DNA of 16,745 nucleotides from an uncultured Eubacterium sp. (lineage in GTDB: Bacteria > Bacillota_A > Clostridia > Lachnospirales > Lachnospiraceae): positions 7,782-24,526 of the forward strand of contig CAOXUF010000006.1 in assembly GCA_948560485.1 (NCBI GenBank), written 5' to 3'. Positions 8,195 through 16,689 of this stretch are shown piece after piece. Positions within the stretch are counted from its first letter, which is position 1. Every line of letters starts with the position of its first letter. A program made the position numbers and the translations under genes. The notes beneath the pieces were generated by a model. The model was not told the DNA's origin and did not search any database. It saw only the letters and a list, made by a program, of their open reading frames with translations.

Positions 8195-10015
8195 TTAAAT
8201 CATTTGAAAATATTTGAACGCGTTTTTTATTGCATTTTCTTTTTCTTCTGTGCAGTTTGGCTGCTTAACATTTTCGTTCTTTGCCGTATTATAATTCTCA
8301 CGCTCGATAATACCACACTTTGCTTTAATCTGAGCAATATTCAAACTGGATACTTTCAATCCATATCTATCAAGCACATACTGTTTAATTTCCGCATAAG
8401 TGGCTTTGCTCTCCGCAGCCGTCAAATCAAGCTCGCTCATTTCCAGTTCCACTTCTATATTCTGTTTTGTATGAAGTTTTGAAAGCAACACGATACTTTC
8501 CACATGCACCGTCTGCCCAAACATATCACACGGTGTCACTTCCTTCACCTTATATCCATTGCCTTCCAGCCACTTCAAATCCCTCGCCAGCGTAGCACTA
8601 TCACAGCTCACATATACAATACGTTCCGGTGCCATCTCCACCATAGTTTTCAGCAGTGTTTCATCGCAACCCTTTCTTGGCGGGTCGACCACAATCACAT
8701 CCGGTCTGCACTCTGCCTCTCCCGGATGTTCTTCAAAATACTTCGGTACAACCTCTTCCGCTGCCCCTACCAGAAACTCTGCATTCTCCATCCCATTAAT
8801 TTCTGCATTGATTCTCGCATCCCGTATCGCCTCCGGCACAATCTCCACACCAATGACCTTCTTCGCCGACCTTGCAAGAAACAAGGAAATACTTCCGATT
8901 CCACAGTACAAATCCCATACCGTCTCACTGCCTGCCAGCCCTGCATACTCCAAAGCCTTTCCATACAGCTTTTCCGTCTGTGTCGGATTTACCTGAAAGA
9001 ATGACAGTGGAGAAATCCGAAACTTCACATCACCGATATAATCCTCAATATATCCCGGACCATATAAACTTACAACCTTCTTTCCCAGAATCGCATTATT
9101 TTTTTCCTTATTAATGTTAATAGAAATATCGCTCATTCCCGAAATTGTTAATAAGTGCTCCACCAATTCCTGAGCATATGGCAGTTTCTCTCCATTAATA
9201 ACCACACACACCATGATCTGTCCGGTCTTTGCGCCCACACGAATTAACACATGCCGAATCAGCCCCTTATGGCTCTTCTCATCATAAGGTTCGATCCCTT
9301 TCTCTTCCATAAATGCTTTTACCAATTTCATTACACATGCATTCACATCCGACGTCACATTTTTCTGCCCCGCTTCGTCTGACACAACATCTTCATCTGC
9401 CTCAACGCCTGCACCAGCAAAATAATCTGACTCCACATTTACACCCCTCTGCATTCCCAATGCACAGGAATCTATCTCCACAATAGAATGGGTTCTCCCT
9501 GCATAAAAACCACTGACTATCTTACCATCACGATTCATCCCTACCGGAAACTGTGCTTTATTTCTGTAATGAAACGGGCCATTCTCTTCTTTTCCTTTCA
9601 GGCATAGTTCTTCCATACCCATAATAGGCTTCATCTCAAACTCTGCAATACCACCAATTCGTTTAATATTGTTATATACCTTATCCTCTTTAAACTTTAG
9701 CTGCTGCTGATAATTCATTGCCTGTAACTGACAGCCTCCGCAACTACTGGCTTTTGGACATATCGGTTCAACACGATAGGGTGATGGTTTCATAACCTCT
9801 TCCAACTTTGCAAAAGCATAATTTTTCTTTGCCTTCATAATCTTTACACGTGCCACATCACCTATTACCGTATCTTTCACAAAGAGGGCATAGCCCTCTA
9901 TCTTACCTATGCCCTCTCCTGTTGTTCCCTGATCTATAATTTCAACTTCTAAAATATCATTCTTGTTAAACACTTTATGTAAACCGCCTTGTTCTTTCCT
10001 TCCCATACTTTTCAT
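8195..10015 (-). CDS. rlmD: 23S rRNA (uracil-5-)-methyltransferase, RlmD/RumA family, with C-terminal extension
   Basis: This 606-residue enzyme transfers a methyl group from SAM to C5 of a uracil in 23S rRNA. Domains in order: a TRAM RNA-binding domain at about 16-75; a [4Fe-4S] site Cys86-x5-Cys92-x2-Cys95 with Cys184, the RumA arrangement; an acidic insert around 190-225 not usual in RumA; the SAM site DLYCGIGS at 368-375; DPPRKG at 444-449; nucleophile Cys471 in VSCDSATLARDL; and Glu505 in HVES as the general base. A normal RumA ends near residue 514. Here about 90 residues follow, starting with a DLTAAESKATY motif and ending FKYFQMI. I have seen such a tail on Clostridia homologues, but its role is unknown to me. 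The ATG at 10015 has no clear ribosome binding site; Met4 or a GTG at residue 15 are alternatives. It lies 67 bases downstream of the yhaM-like gene and probably shares its transcript. Confidence 0.9.
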   Translation of the reverse strand: MKSMGRKEQGGLHKVFNKNDILEVEIIDQGTTGEGIGKIEGYALFVKDTVIGDVARVKIMKAKKNYAFAKLEEVMKPSPYRVEPICPKASSCGGCQLQAMNYQQQLKFKEDKVYNNIKRIGGIAEFEMKPIMGMEELCLKGKEENGPFHYRNKAQFPVGMNRDGKIVSGFYAGRTHSIVEIDSCALGMQRGVNVESDYFAGAGVEADEDVVSDEAGQKNVTSDVNACVMKLVKAFMEEKGIEPYDEKSHKGLIRHVLIRVGAKTGQIMVCVVINGEKLPYAQELVEHLLTISGMSDISININKEKNNAILGKKVVSLYGPGYIEDYIGDVKFRISPLSFFQVNPTQTEKLYGKALEYAGLAGSETVWDLYCGIGSISLFLARSAKKVIGVEIVPEAIRDARINAEINGMENAEFLVGAAEEVVPKYFEEHPGEAECRPDVIVVDPPRKGCDETLLKTMVEMAPERIVYVSCDSATLARDLKWLEGNGYKVKEVTPCDMFGQTVHVESIVLLSKLHTKQNIEVELEMSELDLTAAESKATYAEIKQYVLDRYGLKVSSLNIAQIKAKCGIIERENYNTAKNENVKQPNCTEEKENAIKNAFKYFQMI

Positions 10016-10082
10016 TACAACCGAAATATTATTATCTCTTTTGCTTAAAACACATTTACCACATTTTCATAATCCTCTGATT

Positions 10083-11033
10083 TTACTCCGTTGTTCTTCT
10101 TACATTGCTCTCAAGTAACCGGTTATATCCAAGCCATTCACCCGCACCTGCCATACTATTGCTTTCAAAGATTTCTTTCATCGTTTCCATCTTCGCATCT
10201 GTATTATCTGCAAAATTCAGTGCTAACGCCTCAATCAATGCAGGTTTCTTTGGAGAACCGTATTCCAATTCCCCATGATGTGCCAGAATACAATGCTTCA
10301 ACTCGTTCGCTTGCTTTACCGGAAAATCCGGAATCGTTGCAATAATCTTTGACACCATTTCAGAACCCATAACAATATGTCCTAACAGCTGACCTGCATC
10401 TGTATAATCATTCGCCGGAAAGTCCGACAACTCATACACCTTTCCAATATCATGGCAGATAGCCGCCGTCAGCAATAAATCTCTATTTAAAATCGGATAT
10501 TGTTTCGTATAAAAATCACACAACTTCGTTACTGCCAGTGTATGTTCCAACAGCCCTCCAATAAATCCATGATGAACACTCTTTGCCGCAGAGTGTTTTT
10601 TGAATGCTTCTGCGAACTTTGAATCATCAATAAATAAAACACTTAAAACCTGCTTGTAATACGGGTTATTAACACTTGCGATAAATTTCAACAGTTCCGT
10701 CATCATCTCATCCATATCCTTGTCCGTACATGGCAGATAATTCGCCGGGTCCACATTGTCCTCACTAATCTTTCTTGCTCTCTTGATACTTAACTGTGTC
10801 TGTCCATTAAAAACCGTCACATCGCCATGAACTTCCACATAATCCAGTGCTTCAAAATCCTCTATGCCCATCGAACCCGGGTCCCAGATTTTTGCATCTA
10901 ACTGTCCTGTTTTATCCTGCAGAATAACATTCTCATATTCCTTACCCGTCTTTGTCATAGCGCTGGTTTTCTGCTTGCACAAATATATTTCCTGAATTCT
11001 CTCACCTTCACGCAGTGTCTCTATGTATTTCAT
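10083..11033 (-). CDS. yhaM: YhaM-family 3'-5' exoribonuclease (OB-fold plus HD domain)
   Basis: A 316-residue protein with AGGAGG five bases before ATG 11033. Residues 1-90 form an OB-fold of nucleic-acid-binding type (ENVILQDKTGQLDAKIW, then DYVEVHGDVTVFNGQTQLSI, cited as blocks). Residues about 150-290 form an HD phosphohydrolase domain: HTLAV (His164), CHDIGK (His194-Asp195), GHIVMG (His219), LAHHGE (about 252-254) and the closing FADNTDAK Asp. This order and length match YhaM/CBF1, a cytoplasmic Mn-dependent exonuclease that trims RNA, and some DNA, from the 3' end. All metal ligands are present, so it should be active. It is divergent from mutS2, with a 125-170 bp shared regulatory region depending on the mutS2 start chosen, and is probably first in a unit with rlmD. 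Confidence 0.9.
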   Translation of the reverse strand: MKYIETLREGERIQEIYLCKQKTSAMTKTGKEYENVILQDKTGQLDAKIWDPGSMGIEDFEALDYVEVHGDVTVFNGQTQLSIKRARKISEDNVDPANYLPCTDKDMDEMMTELLKFIASVNNPYYKQVLSVLFIDDSKFAEAFKKHSAAKSVHHGFIGGLLEHTLAVTKLCDFYTKQYPILNRDLLLTAAICHDIGKVYELSDFPANDYTDAGQLLGHIVMGSEMVSKIIATIPDFPVKQANELKHCILAHHGELEYGSPKKPALIEALALNFADNTDAKMETMKEIFESNSMAGAGEWLGYNRLLESNVRRTTE

Positions 11034-11153
11034 AATGTCCTCCTGATATCATCTTAAAACAATTCTAATCAATATTTTTCCTATATACCGCCGAACCACA
11101 AACAAATTCCCTATTAACAATTTACTTTTAGGGATATTTCAGCTAAACTTTAT

Positions 11154-11159
11154 TATAAT
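11154..11159 (+). promoter_or_regulatory. probable -10 box of the mutS2 promoter
   Basis: A perfect TATAAT lies 44 bases before the chosen mutS2 ATG, in the divergent gap with yhaM. There is no good -35 at 16-18 bases upstream. A 6-bp inverted repeat, TCCCTA/TAGGGA (11108-11113 and 11129-11134), sits just upstream and might be an operator. Confidence 0.4.
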
Positions 11160-11203
11160 TGATAATGATATTAAATACAAGAATTAGAACACTAGGAGGC
11201 ACT

Positions 11204-13573
11204 ATGAATACAAAAGTTCTAAAGACCTTAGAATTTCATAAAATAATCGAGCAATTAAAAGAAGAAGCCGCATCAGACCTCGGGAAAAATTTATGTGATG
11301 AACTGACTCCTTCCACAGACTTACATGAAATTAAGCACATACAGCAACAGACCAGTGATGCCCTTACACGTATCTGGCAAAAAGGCAGTGTGTCATTCTC
11401 CGGATTACATGATATCGGAGAATCTTTGAAACGCTTGGAAATCGGCAGCACTCTCGGCATGGGCGAACTGCTTCGAATCAGTTCCCTACTGAAAGTTGCT
11501 AACAGAATCAAAACTTTTTCCAGACGGGAGGATGCTGACACGAAAGACAGCCTTGATGAATTATTTGAAGCAATTGAACCTCTTACTAATTTAAATAAAG
11601 AGATTGAGAAATGTATCATTTCCGAAGAAGAAATGGCTGACGATGCTTCATATAATCTCAAGAACATCAGACGTCAAATGAAAATTGCAAATGACCGCAT
11701 CCACAGTCAGTTAAATACTCTTGTGAACTCACAGAGTGGCAAAACCTATCTTCAGGACTCTTTAATTACAATGAGAGACGGAAGATATTGCGTACCGGTC
11801 AAACAAGAACACCGTGGAAACGTGTCCGGAATTATTCATGACCAGTCTTCCAGCGGTTCTACTCTTTTTATCGAACCTGCTGCCGTTGTGGAACTGAATA
11901 ACAAACTTCGTGAACTCTCTGCCAAAGAGGCTGATGAGATTCAGATTATCTTAGCAAACTTAAGCATTTTATGCAGTGAATATATGGAACAGTTAAAGCT
12001 TGACTTAGAAATTTTACCAAAACTTGATTTTATTTTCGCCAAAGCAAGTCTGGCAAAGAAAATGAAAGCAACCATGCCGGATTTTAACGACCAGAGATAT
12101 ATTCACATAAAAAAAGGCCGTCATCCATTTTTAGACCAGCAGAAAGTAGTTCCTATTGATGTTCATTTAGGTTCAGACTTTACCCTGCTGATTGTTACCG
12201 GTCCAAATACCGGAGGTAAAACTGTTTCCTTAAAAACAGTCGGGCTTTTATCCCTTATGGGGCAGGCAGGACTCCATATTCCTGCTCTTGATGGCAGTAA
12301 ACTTGCTGTATTCCAAGAGATTTTTGCCGATATTGGTGATGAACAAAGTATTGAACAAAGTTTAAGTACCTTTTCTGCCCACATGGTAAACACTGTGAAT
12401 ATCTTAGAAAACGCAGACCAGGATTCTCTCGTGCTGTTTGATGAGCTGGGCGCCGGTACAGACCCTGTCGAAGGAGCTGCACTCGGTATCGCCATTTTGA
12501 CCTTCTTAAAAAATATGGGAACACGCACGATGGCAACTACCCATTACAGCGAATTAAAGTTATTTGCACTCTCTACAGATGGTGTTCAAAATGCCAGCTG
12601 TGAGTTTGACGTGGAAACCCTCAGACCGACTTATCGGCTCCTGCTTGGTATTCCCGGTAAAAGTAATGCCTTTGCCATATCTGAGAAACTCGGACTTCCA
12701 AAATATATTATAGACGATGCTAAATCCCGTATTGATGCAGAAGATGAACAATTTGAAGATGTTCTGGCAGAACTGGAACGTCAGAAAAAGCAAATCGAAA
12801 AAGACAAGGAAACCATTTCTGTTTACAAATCACAGATTGCATCGTTGAAGAAAGATTATGAATATAAAACCAAAGAGCTTAACGAAAAGAAAGATAAAAT
12901 CTTAGGAAAAGCCAGAGAAGAAGCTCTAGACATTCTAAAAGAAGCAAAAGAAACAGCAGATACCGCGATTAAAAACATCAATAAATATGGGAAATCCGGC
13001 AATACCAGAGAATTAGAAAAATCTAGAAGTGACGTTGGCTCCAAGATAAAGAAAAACCAGAGTCAGTCAGTCATGAAAACTGCTGCTCCAAGCAAAGTTT
13101 ACAAACCTTCAGATTTTAAATTAGGTACCGGGGTAAAAGTTTTAAGTATGAATTTAAATGGAACTGTCGCATCTCTTCCGAATGCTGATGGAAACCTTAC
13201 AGTAAAGATGGGAATTTTGAATTCTAAAGTTAATATTAAAGACTTAGAAATTATTGATGAACCTGATATTAAGGCACCTGGACTTACACGAAACAGCAGT
13301 GGCAAAATTAAAATGAGCAAATCCATGAATATAAAAATGGAATTAAATTTAATTGGAAAGAATGTAGACGATGCCTTAAGCGAACTGGATAAATATTTAG
13401 ATGATGCTTACCTTGCACACCTGCCACAAGTATATATCATCCATGGTAAAGGAACGGGAATCCTTCGCAATGCTGTTCAAAACCATTTAAAGAAATGTAA
13501 GTATGTGAAATCTTTCAGAAACGGAGAACACGGCGAAGGAGGCGCTGGTGCAACAGTCGTCATATTTCAATAA
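11204..13573 (+). CDS. mutS2: MutS2 family ATPase/endonuclease with C-terminal Smr domain
   Basis: I chose the ATG at 11204 because AGGAGG lies four bases before it and MNTKVLKTLEF is the usual family start. An upstream ATG at 11159 would add 15 residues and overlap the TATAAT box. The protein then has 789 residues, a normal MutS2 length. It carries the MutS core and clamp, Walker A GPNTGGKT at 333-340, Walker B LVLFDELGAGTDP around 409-421, a THYSEL switch near 446-451, a long coiled coil at about 510-595, a KOW-like segment near 640, and an Smr nuclease domain at about 712-789 with the HGKGTGILR motif at 747-755. MutS2 lacks the mismatch-recognition domain. In other Firmicutes it suppresses recombination or acts on collided ribosomes, both through the ATPase and Smr parts. 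The frame is intact. Confidence 0.95.
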   Translation: MNTKVLKTLEFHKIIEQLKEEAASDLGKNLCDELTPSTDLHEIKHIQQQTSDALTRIWQKGSVSFSGLHDIGESLKRLEIGSTLGMGELLRISSLLKVANRIKTFSRREDADTKDSLDELFEAIEPLTNLNKEIEKCIISEEEMADDASYNLKNIRRQMKIANDRIHSQLNTLVNSQSGKTYLQDSLITMRDGRYCVPVKQEHRGNVSGIIHDQSSSGSTLFIEPAAVVELNNKLRELSAKEADEIQIILANLSILCSEYMEQLKLDLEILPKLDFIFAKASLAKKMKATMPDFNDQRYIHIKKGRHPFLDQQKVVPIDVHLGSDFTLLIVTGPNTGGKTVSLKTVGLLSLMGQAGLHIPALDGSKLAVFQEIFADIGDEQSIEQSLSTFSAHMVNTVNILENADQDSLVLFDELGAGTDPVEGAALGIAILTFLKNMGTRTMATTHYSELKLFALSTDGVQNASCEFDVETLRPTYRLLLGIPGKSNAFAISEKLGLPKYIIDDAKSRIDAEDEQFEDVLAELERQKKQIEKDKETISVYKSQIASLKKDYEYKTKELNEKKDKILGKAREEALDILKEAKETADTAIKNINKYGKSGNTRELEKSRSDVGSKIKKNQSQSVMKTAAPSKVYKPSDFKLGTGVKVLSMNLNGTVASLPNADGNLTVKMGILNSKVNIKDLEIIDEPDIKAPGLTRNSSGKIKMSKSMNIKMELNLIGKNVDDALSELDKYLDDAYLAHLPQVYIIHGKGTGILRNAVQNHLKKCKYVKSFRNGEHGEGGAGATVVIFQ

Positions 13574-13604
13574 GCTGAATATACACAACACAGCATCAAA
13601 CAAA

Positions 13605-13636
13605 TAGAAGTTTTTACAATTTCTTCTAACTTTTTT
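13605..13636 (+). terminator. weak candidate terminator after mutS2
   Basis: A 6-bp AT-rich stem, TAGAAG (13605-13610) with CTTCTA (13623-13628), is followed two bases later by a T6 run. It begins about 30 bases past the mutS2 stop. The stem is short and has little GC, so termination would be inefficient, and some readthrough into the two-component genes is possible. Confidence 0.3.
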
Positions 13637-13654
13637 AACAAAAACAATTTATGA

Positions 13655-13660
13655 TACAAT
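13655..13660 (+). promoter_or_regulatory. probable -10 box of the two-component operon
   Basis: TACAAT (5/6 to TATAAT) lies 25 bases before the response-regulator ATG. No good -35 is visible at standard spacing, so the promoter may need an activator. A GGAGG ribosome binding site lies eight bases before the ATG. Confidence 0.35.
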
Positions 13661-13685
13661 TATATGAAAATGGGAGGAAAATCAT

Positions 13686-14393
13686 ATGGCTATAAAACAG
13701 AAAATATTAATCGTCGATGATGATGAGAATATTGCAAATCTCATATCACTTTATTTAACAAAAGAATGCTTTGAAACCAAAACAGAACATGACGGACAGT
13801 CGGCTCTTGATACTTTCAAAGATTATAATCCGGACCTTGTCCTGCTCGACATTATGCTTCCCGGTATAGACGGATACGAAGTATGTCGTGAGATACGAAA
13901 AGATTCCAAAGTTCCTATCATTATGCTTTCTGCCAAAACAGAAGTTTTCGACAAAGTATTGGGGTTAGAACTGGGGGCAGACGATTACATCATAAAACCT
14001 TTCGACTCCAAGGAGTTAGTCGCCAGAGTAAAGGCTGTTTTAAGACGATACACTGCTCCGGCAAAAGAAGCTTCAAAACCTGTATCAGACAAATGCGTCG
14101 AATATAAGGATTTAATTATAAACTTATCCAATTATGAGGTTTTATATAAAGGTGCTCCTGTAGAAATGACTCCAAGGGAGATTGAATTACTGTTTTTCCT
14201 TGCATCATCTCCAAATCAGGTATTTACCCGTGAACAGTTACTGGATCACATCTGGGGATATGAATATGCCGGCGATACGAGAACTGTGGATGTTCATATT
14301 AAAAGAATCCGTGAGAAAATTTCCGATACTGATGAATGGTCTATCGGAACGGTATGGAGTGTAGGTTATAGATTCGAGGTACATAGTAAATAA
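13686..14393 (+). CDS. OmpR/PhoB-family response regulator
   Basis: A 235-residue two-domain regulator. The receiver domain (1-122) has the acidic pair Asp11/Asp12, the phospho-acceptor Asp55 in LVLLDIMLPG, Ser82 and Lys104 in IIKPFD. The winged-helix DNA-binding domain (about 136-232) has PVEMTPREIELLFFL, QVFTREQLLDHIWG and TRTVDVHIKRIREKI as its landmarks. All phosphorylation residues are present. The start is set by GGAGG eight bases upstream. The stop TAA shares its last base with the ATG of the following kinase, so the pair is translationally coupled and forms one signalling system. Sequence alone does not tell which family member it is; WalR, PhoP and ResD relatives all look alike. Confidence 0.93.
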   Translation: MAIKQKILIVDDDENIANLISLYLTKECFETKTEHDGQSALDTFKDYNPDLVLLDIMLPGIDGYEVCREIRKDSKVPIIMLSAKTEVFDKVLGLELGADDYIIKPFDSKELVARVKAVLRRYTAPAKEASKPVSDKCVEYKDLIINLSNYEVLYKGAPVEMTPREIELLFFLASSPNQVFTREQLLDHIWGYEYAGDTRTVDVHIKRIREKISDTDEWSIGTVWSVGYRFEVHSK

Positions 14394-15817
14394 TGAAAAA
14401 TTCAATTTTGACTAAATTTTTTATTGGATATTTTTCTTTTGCAGTTTTGGGATTTTTATTAATTACTTATTGGTCTACCAATCTGATATACAATCATTTA
14501 TTACAGGAAGATGCAAAAGAATTGAATAACTATTCTGCAATTGTTGCCGAAAACATTGCCCATGTGACGGAATCTTCCTTAGATGATATTGAAAATCCTG
14601 ATGAGTTCTTTAGTGATTTTAATGAAGTGCTTGACTGCAATATCCTTATTTTAGACAGTGAGAAAAAACTAATTTATACAACGGATAAAACACAGGCTCT
14701 TAGTACAGATGCAAACAACATTGTAATAGAAGATTTTAATCCAAATGACTATACTAAGGGAAAATACAGAATAAATAAACTATATAACATATACAAAACA
14801 AATACATTAAGTGTTGTTCATAACATAGAGAAGAATAATACGATTTATGGCTATGTCGTGGCACATATGCCAACTTCCTTTATCAAGAAAAGCAGTTATG
14901 ATGTGACATTTATTTTCTTTGTGACCTATGTAATTATACTGATATTATCTTTAATTATTTTCTTTAACTTTATGTGGTTTATCTATCTGCCTCTGAAGCA
15001 GATTCGTCTGGCGGCTATGGAATATGCAAAAGGAAATTTTAAATACGAAGGGCTTAAAGTAAATAATGATGATGAAATCGGGGATGTTGCCAGTTCATTG
15101 AAATATATGTCTAAACAGTTAAACAACTCCAGAGAATATCAGAAAAACTTTATTTCGAATATATCTCATGATTTTCGTTCACCTTTAACTTCTATTAAAG
15201 GTTATATTGAAGCAATGATGGATGGAACTATTCCACCTGAGGAACATAACAAATATTTGTCTATTGTTTTATCAGAAGCAAATCGACTAGAAAAATTAAC
15301 TACCGGTCTTCGAGACCTGAATAGTTGGAGCAGCACGGGACCTGAACTTATTTTTGAAGAGTTTAATATGGAAAATGTAGTGGCATCTACTGTAGAAACA
15401 TTTCAGGGAAGCTGTGAAAAGAAACATATTGAACTAATTATTCAATTTCCTCCAAAGCATTATAATGCCTATGCAGATAAGGGAAAAATTGAACAGGTTT
15501 TATATAATCTATTGGATAATGCGATTAAATTCAGTAATGCAGGTTCTAAAATAATTATTAAAATCTACAATAGAGGAGATAAAATTTACTGCTCAGTAAA
15601 AGATTTTGGCATGGGAATACCGGCTGGCAGTCTTGATAAAATCTGGCAGCGTTTCTATAAGACAGACTTATCCCGTGGCCGTGACAAGACCGGTTCCGGT
15701 ATCGGTCTTGCCATTGTTAAAGAAATTATAATGGCCCACAATGAACATATTGATGTCATCAGCACTGAGGGTGTCGGCACGGAATTTGTCTTTTCATTAA
15801 AACGGGCAAAAAAATAA
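14393..15817 (+). CDS. membrane sensor histidine kinase
   Basis: A 474-residue kinase, the partner of the regulator just upstream. Transmembrane segments lie at about 8-29 and 171-198. They enclose an extracytoplasmic sensor domain of roughly 140 residues with ILDSEKKLIYTT, a dCache/PAS-like look often seen in ResE and WalK relatives. Next come a HAMP linker (about 199-245), the dimerisation helix with the phospho-accepting His259 in NISHDFRSPL, and the ATPase domain with N box NLLDNA (372-377), G1 DFGMGI (404-409) and G2 GSGIGLAI (434-441). All catalytic boxes are intact. The signal is unknown. The GAGGT about 12 bases before the start is weak, which fits coupling to the regulator. The gene converges on the spo0A-like gene, with only 20 bases between the stops. 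Confidence 0.92.
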   Translation: MKNSILTKFFIGYFSFAVLGFLLITYWSTNLIYNHLLQEDAKELNNYSAIVAENIAHVTESSLDDIENPDEFFSDFNEVLDCNILILDSEKKLIYTTDKTQALSTDANNIVIEDFNPNDYTKGKYRINKLYNIYKTNTLSVVHNIEKNNTIYGYVVAHMPTSFIKKSSYDVTFIFFVTYVIILILSLIIFFNFMWFIYLPLKQIRLAAMEYAKGNFKYEGLKVNNDDEIGDVASSLKYMSKQLNNSREYQKNFISNISHDFRSPLTSIKGYIEAMMDGTIPPEEHNKYLSIVLSEANRLEKLTTGLRDLNSWSSTGPELIFEEFNMENVVASTVETFQGSCEKKHIELIIQFPPKHYNAYADKGKIEQVLYNLLDNAIKFSNAGSKIIIKIYNRGDKIYCSVKDFGMGIPAGSLDKIWQRFYKTDLSRGRDKTGSGIGLAIVKEIIMAHNEHIDVISTEGVGTEFVFSLKRAKK

Positions 15818-15825
15818 CTTTTACA

Positions 15826-15871
15826 GCTTAAATACTATCAGCATGCTATTGTCTGCTTATAGTATTTAAGC
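15826..15871. terminator. 13-bp stem-loop between convergent kinase and spo0A-like genes
   Basis: The perfect arms 15826-15838 (GCTTAAATACTAT) and 15859-15871 enclose a 20-base loop. One arm codes for residues near the C-terminus of the Spo0A-like protein and the other runs just past its stop codon. On the minus strand a T7 run follows about 11 bases later, inside the 3' end of the kinase gene. On the plus strand there is no T-run. It probably ends or stabilises the 3' end of transcripts, mainly on the minus strand. Confidence 0.5.
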
Positions 15872-16689
15872 CTTACATCTTGAGTAAGTTTTGCAATAAA
15901 CTCAGAATTTGTCGGTCTGTCTTTACCTGCCCCCATAATATATTTAAATTCTTTATGTATCGGATTATTCTCATCAATCATCCATGCAACTTCTATCGCA
16001 TGACGGATGGCTTTTTCTACTCTTTGTGGTGTAGAACCATGTTTTCTGGCTACATCAGGATAAAGAACTTTTGTAACCGCCTCTAACTTTCCATCATTTC
16101 CTAATACCTCTTTTACTGCTGTTATTATAAAATTATAACCTTTTAGACGTACCGGAATTCCTATTTCATTTAAGCGGTTTGATATAATTTCATCCAATTT
16201 TTGATAAATTCTATCAAATTCGCTGCTGTTATATATTCTATCTATATTTGTATTTCTAATTTTTCTGGCGCTGTTTCCTGCCATTACATTCTCATAAACC
16301 GCAGCCTGATTCATTTTGTCATGTATCATTCGCAGCTGAACAGATATAGCCCTTGCATCATAAGGTTTTGTTAACACATAATCTACTCCCTGATTAAATG
16401 CCTCACTTACCAGCATATTATTCGTAAGAGGTGTAGTCATCACAAGTTTCTGATTATTGTGAATACCATGCTCATTCATTTTATCCAACAATACATACCC
16501 ATCATAAATCGGCAACAACAAATCAAATATTACAATATTAGGCTCTTCCCTTTCAAATATTTCATAAGCATCTTTACCATTATCGACTGCCCCCACAATC
16601 TCAATGTACTCATCTTTTCTTAACTCTTGTAATAATTGCTGCCTTACAACCACCTGATTATCTGCAACCAATACTTTTAGTTTTTTCAT
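15838..16689 (-). CDS. spo0A: Spo0A-type sporulation response regulator (atypical receiver)
   Basis: A 283-residue regulator with AAGGAG eight bases before ATG 16689. The C-terminal part is clearly the Spo0A DNA-binding domain: IGIPVRLKGYNFI, AVTKVLYPDVARKHGSTPQRVEKAIRHAIEVAW (cited as family blocks) and RPTNSEFIA, with the recognition helix conserved. The receiver domain is divergent. Asp56, the expected phosphorylation site, is present in FDLLLP, and a Lys in LTKPYDA is kept, but the usual paired acidic residues after beta-1 (ADDN) read ADNQ, so one is lost. Canonical Spo0A genes lie next to spoIVB. Here only 56 bases upstream are visible, and downstream lies a convergent sensor kinase. It is either the organism's Spo0A or a paralogue. 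In sporulating Firmicutes Spo0A-P starts sporulation and controls the transition state. Confidence 0.85.
   Translation of the reverse strand: MKKLKVLVADNQVVVRQQLLQELRKDEYIEIVGAVDNGKDAYEIFEREEPNIVIFDLLLPIYDGYVLLDKMNEHGIHNNQKLVMTTPLTNNMLVSEAFNQGVDYVLTKPYDARAISVQLRMIHDKMNQAAVYENVMAGNSARKIRNTNIDRIYNSSEFDRIYQKLDEIISNRLNEIGIPVRLKGYNFIITAVKEVLGNDGKLEAVTKVLYPDVARKHGSTPQRVEKAIRHAIEVAWMIDENNPIHKEFKYIMGAGKDRPTNSEFIAKLTQDVRLKYYKQTIAC

Noticed and set aside
8504..9114. Several plus-strand open frames of 80-166 codons across rlmD
   Set aside because: All are opposite the well-supported methyltransferase. None has a ribosome binding site or a recognisable motif.
10016..10082. Tiny frames (ATG AAA ATG TGG TAA) between yhaM and rlmD as a leader peptide
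   Set aside because: Four codons with no paired hairpins. Explained better as chance in an AT-rich spacer.
13613..13640. Three TTxACA-like hexamers at 11-base spacing before the response regulator, resembling a PhoP/PhoB box
   Set aside because: The middle copy is a poor match, the stretch is very AT-rich, and it overlaps the candidate terminator. Not enough to claim phosphate control.
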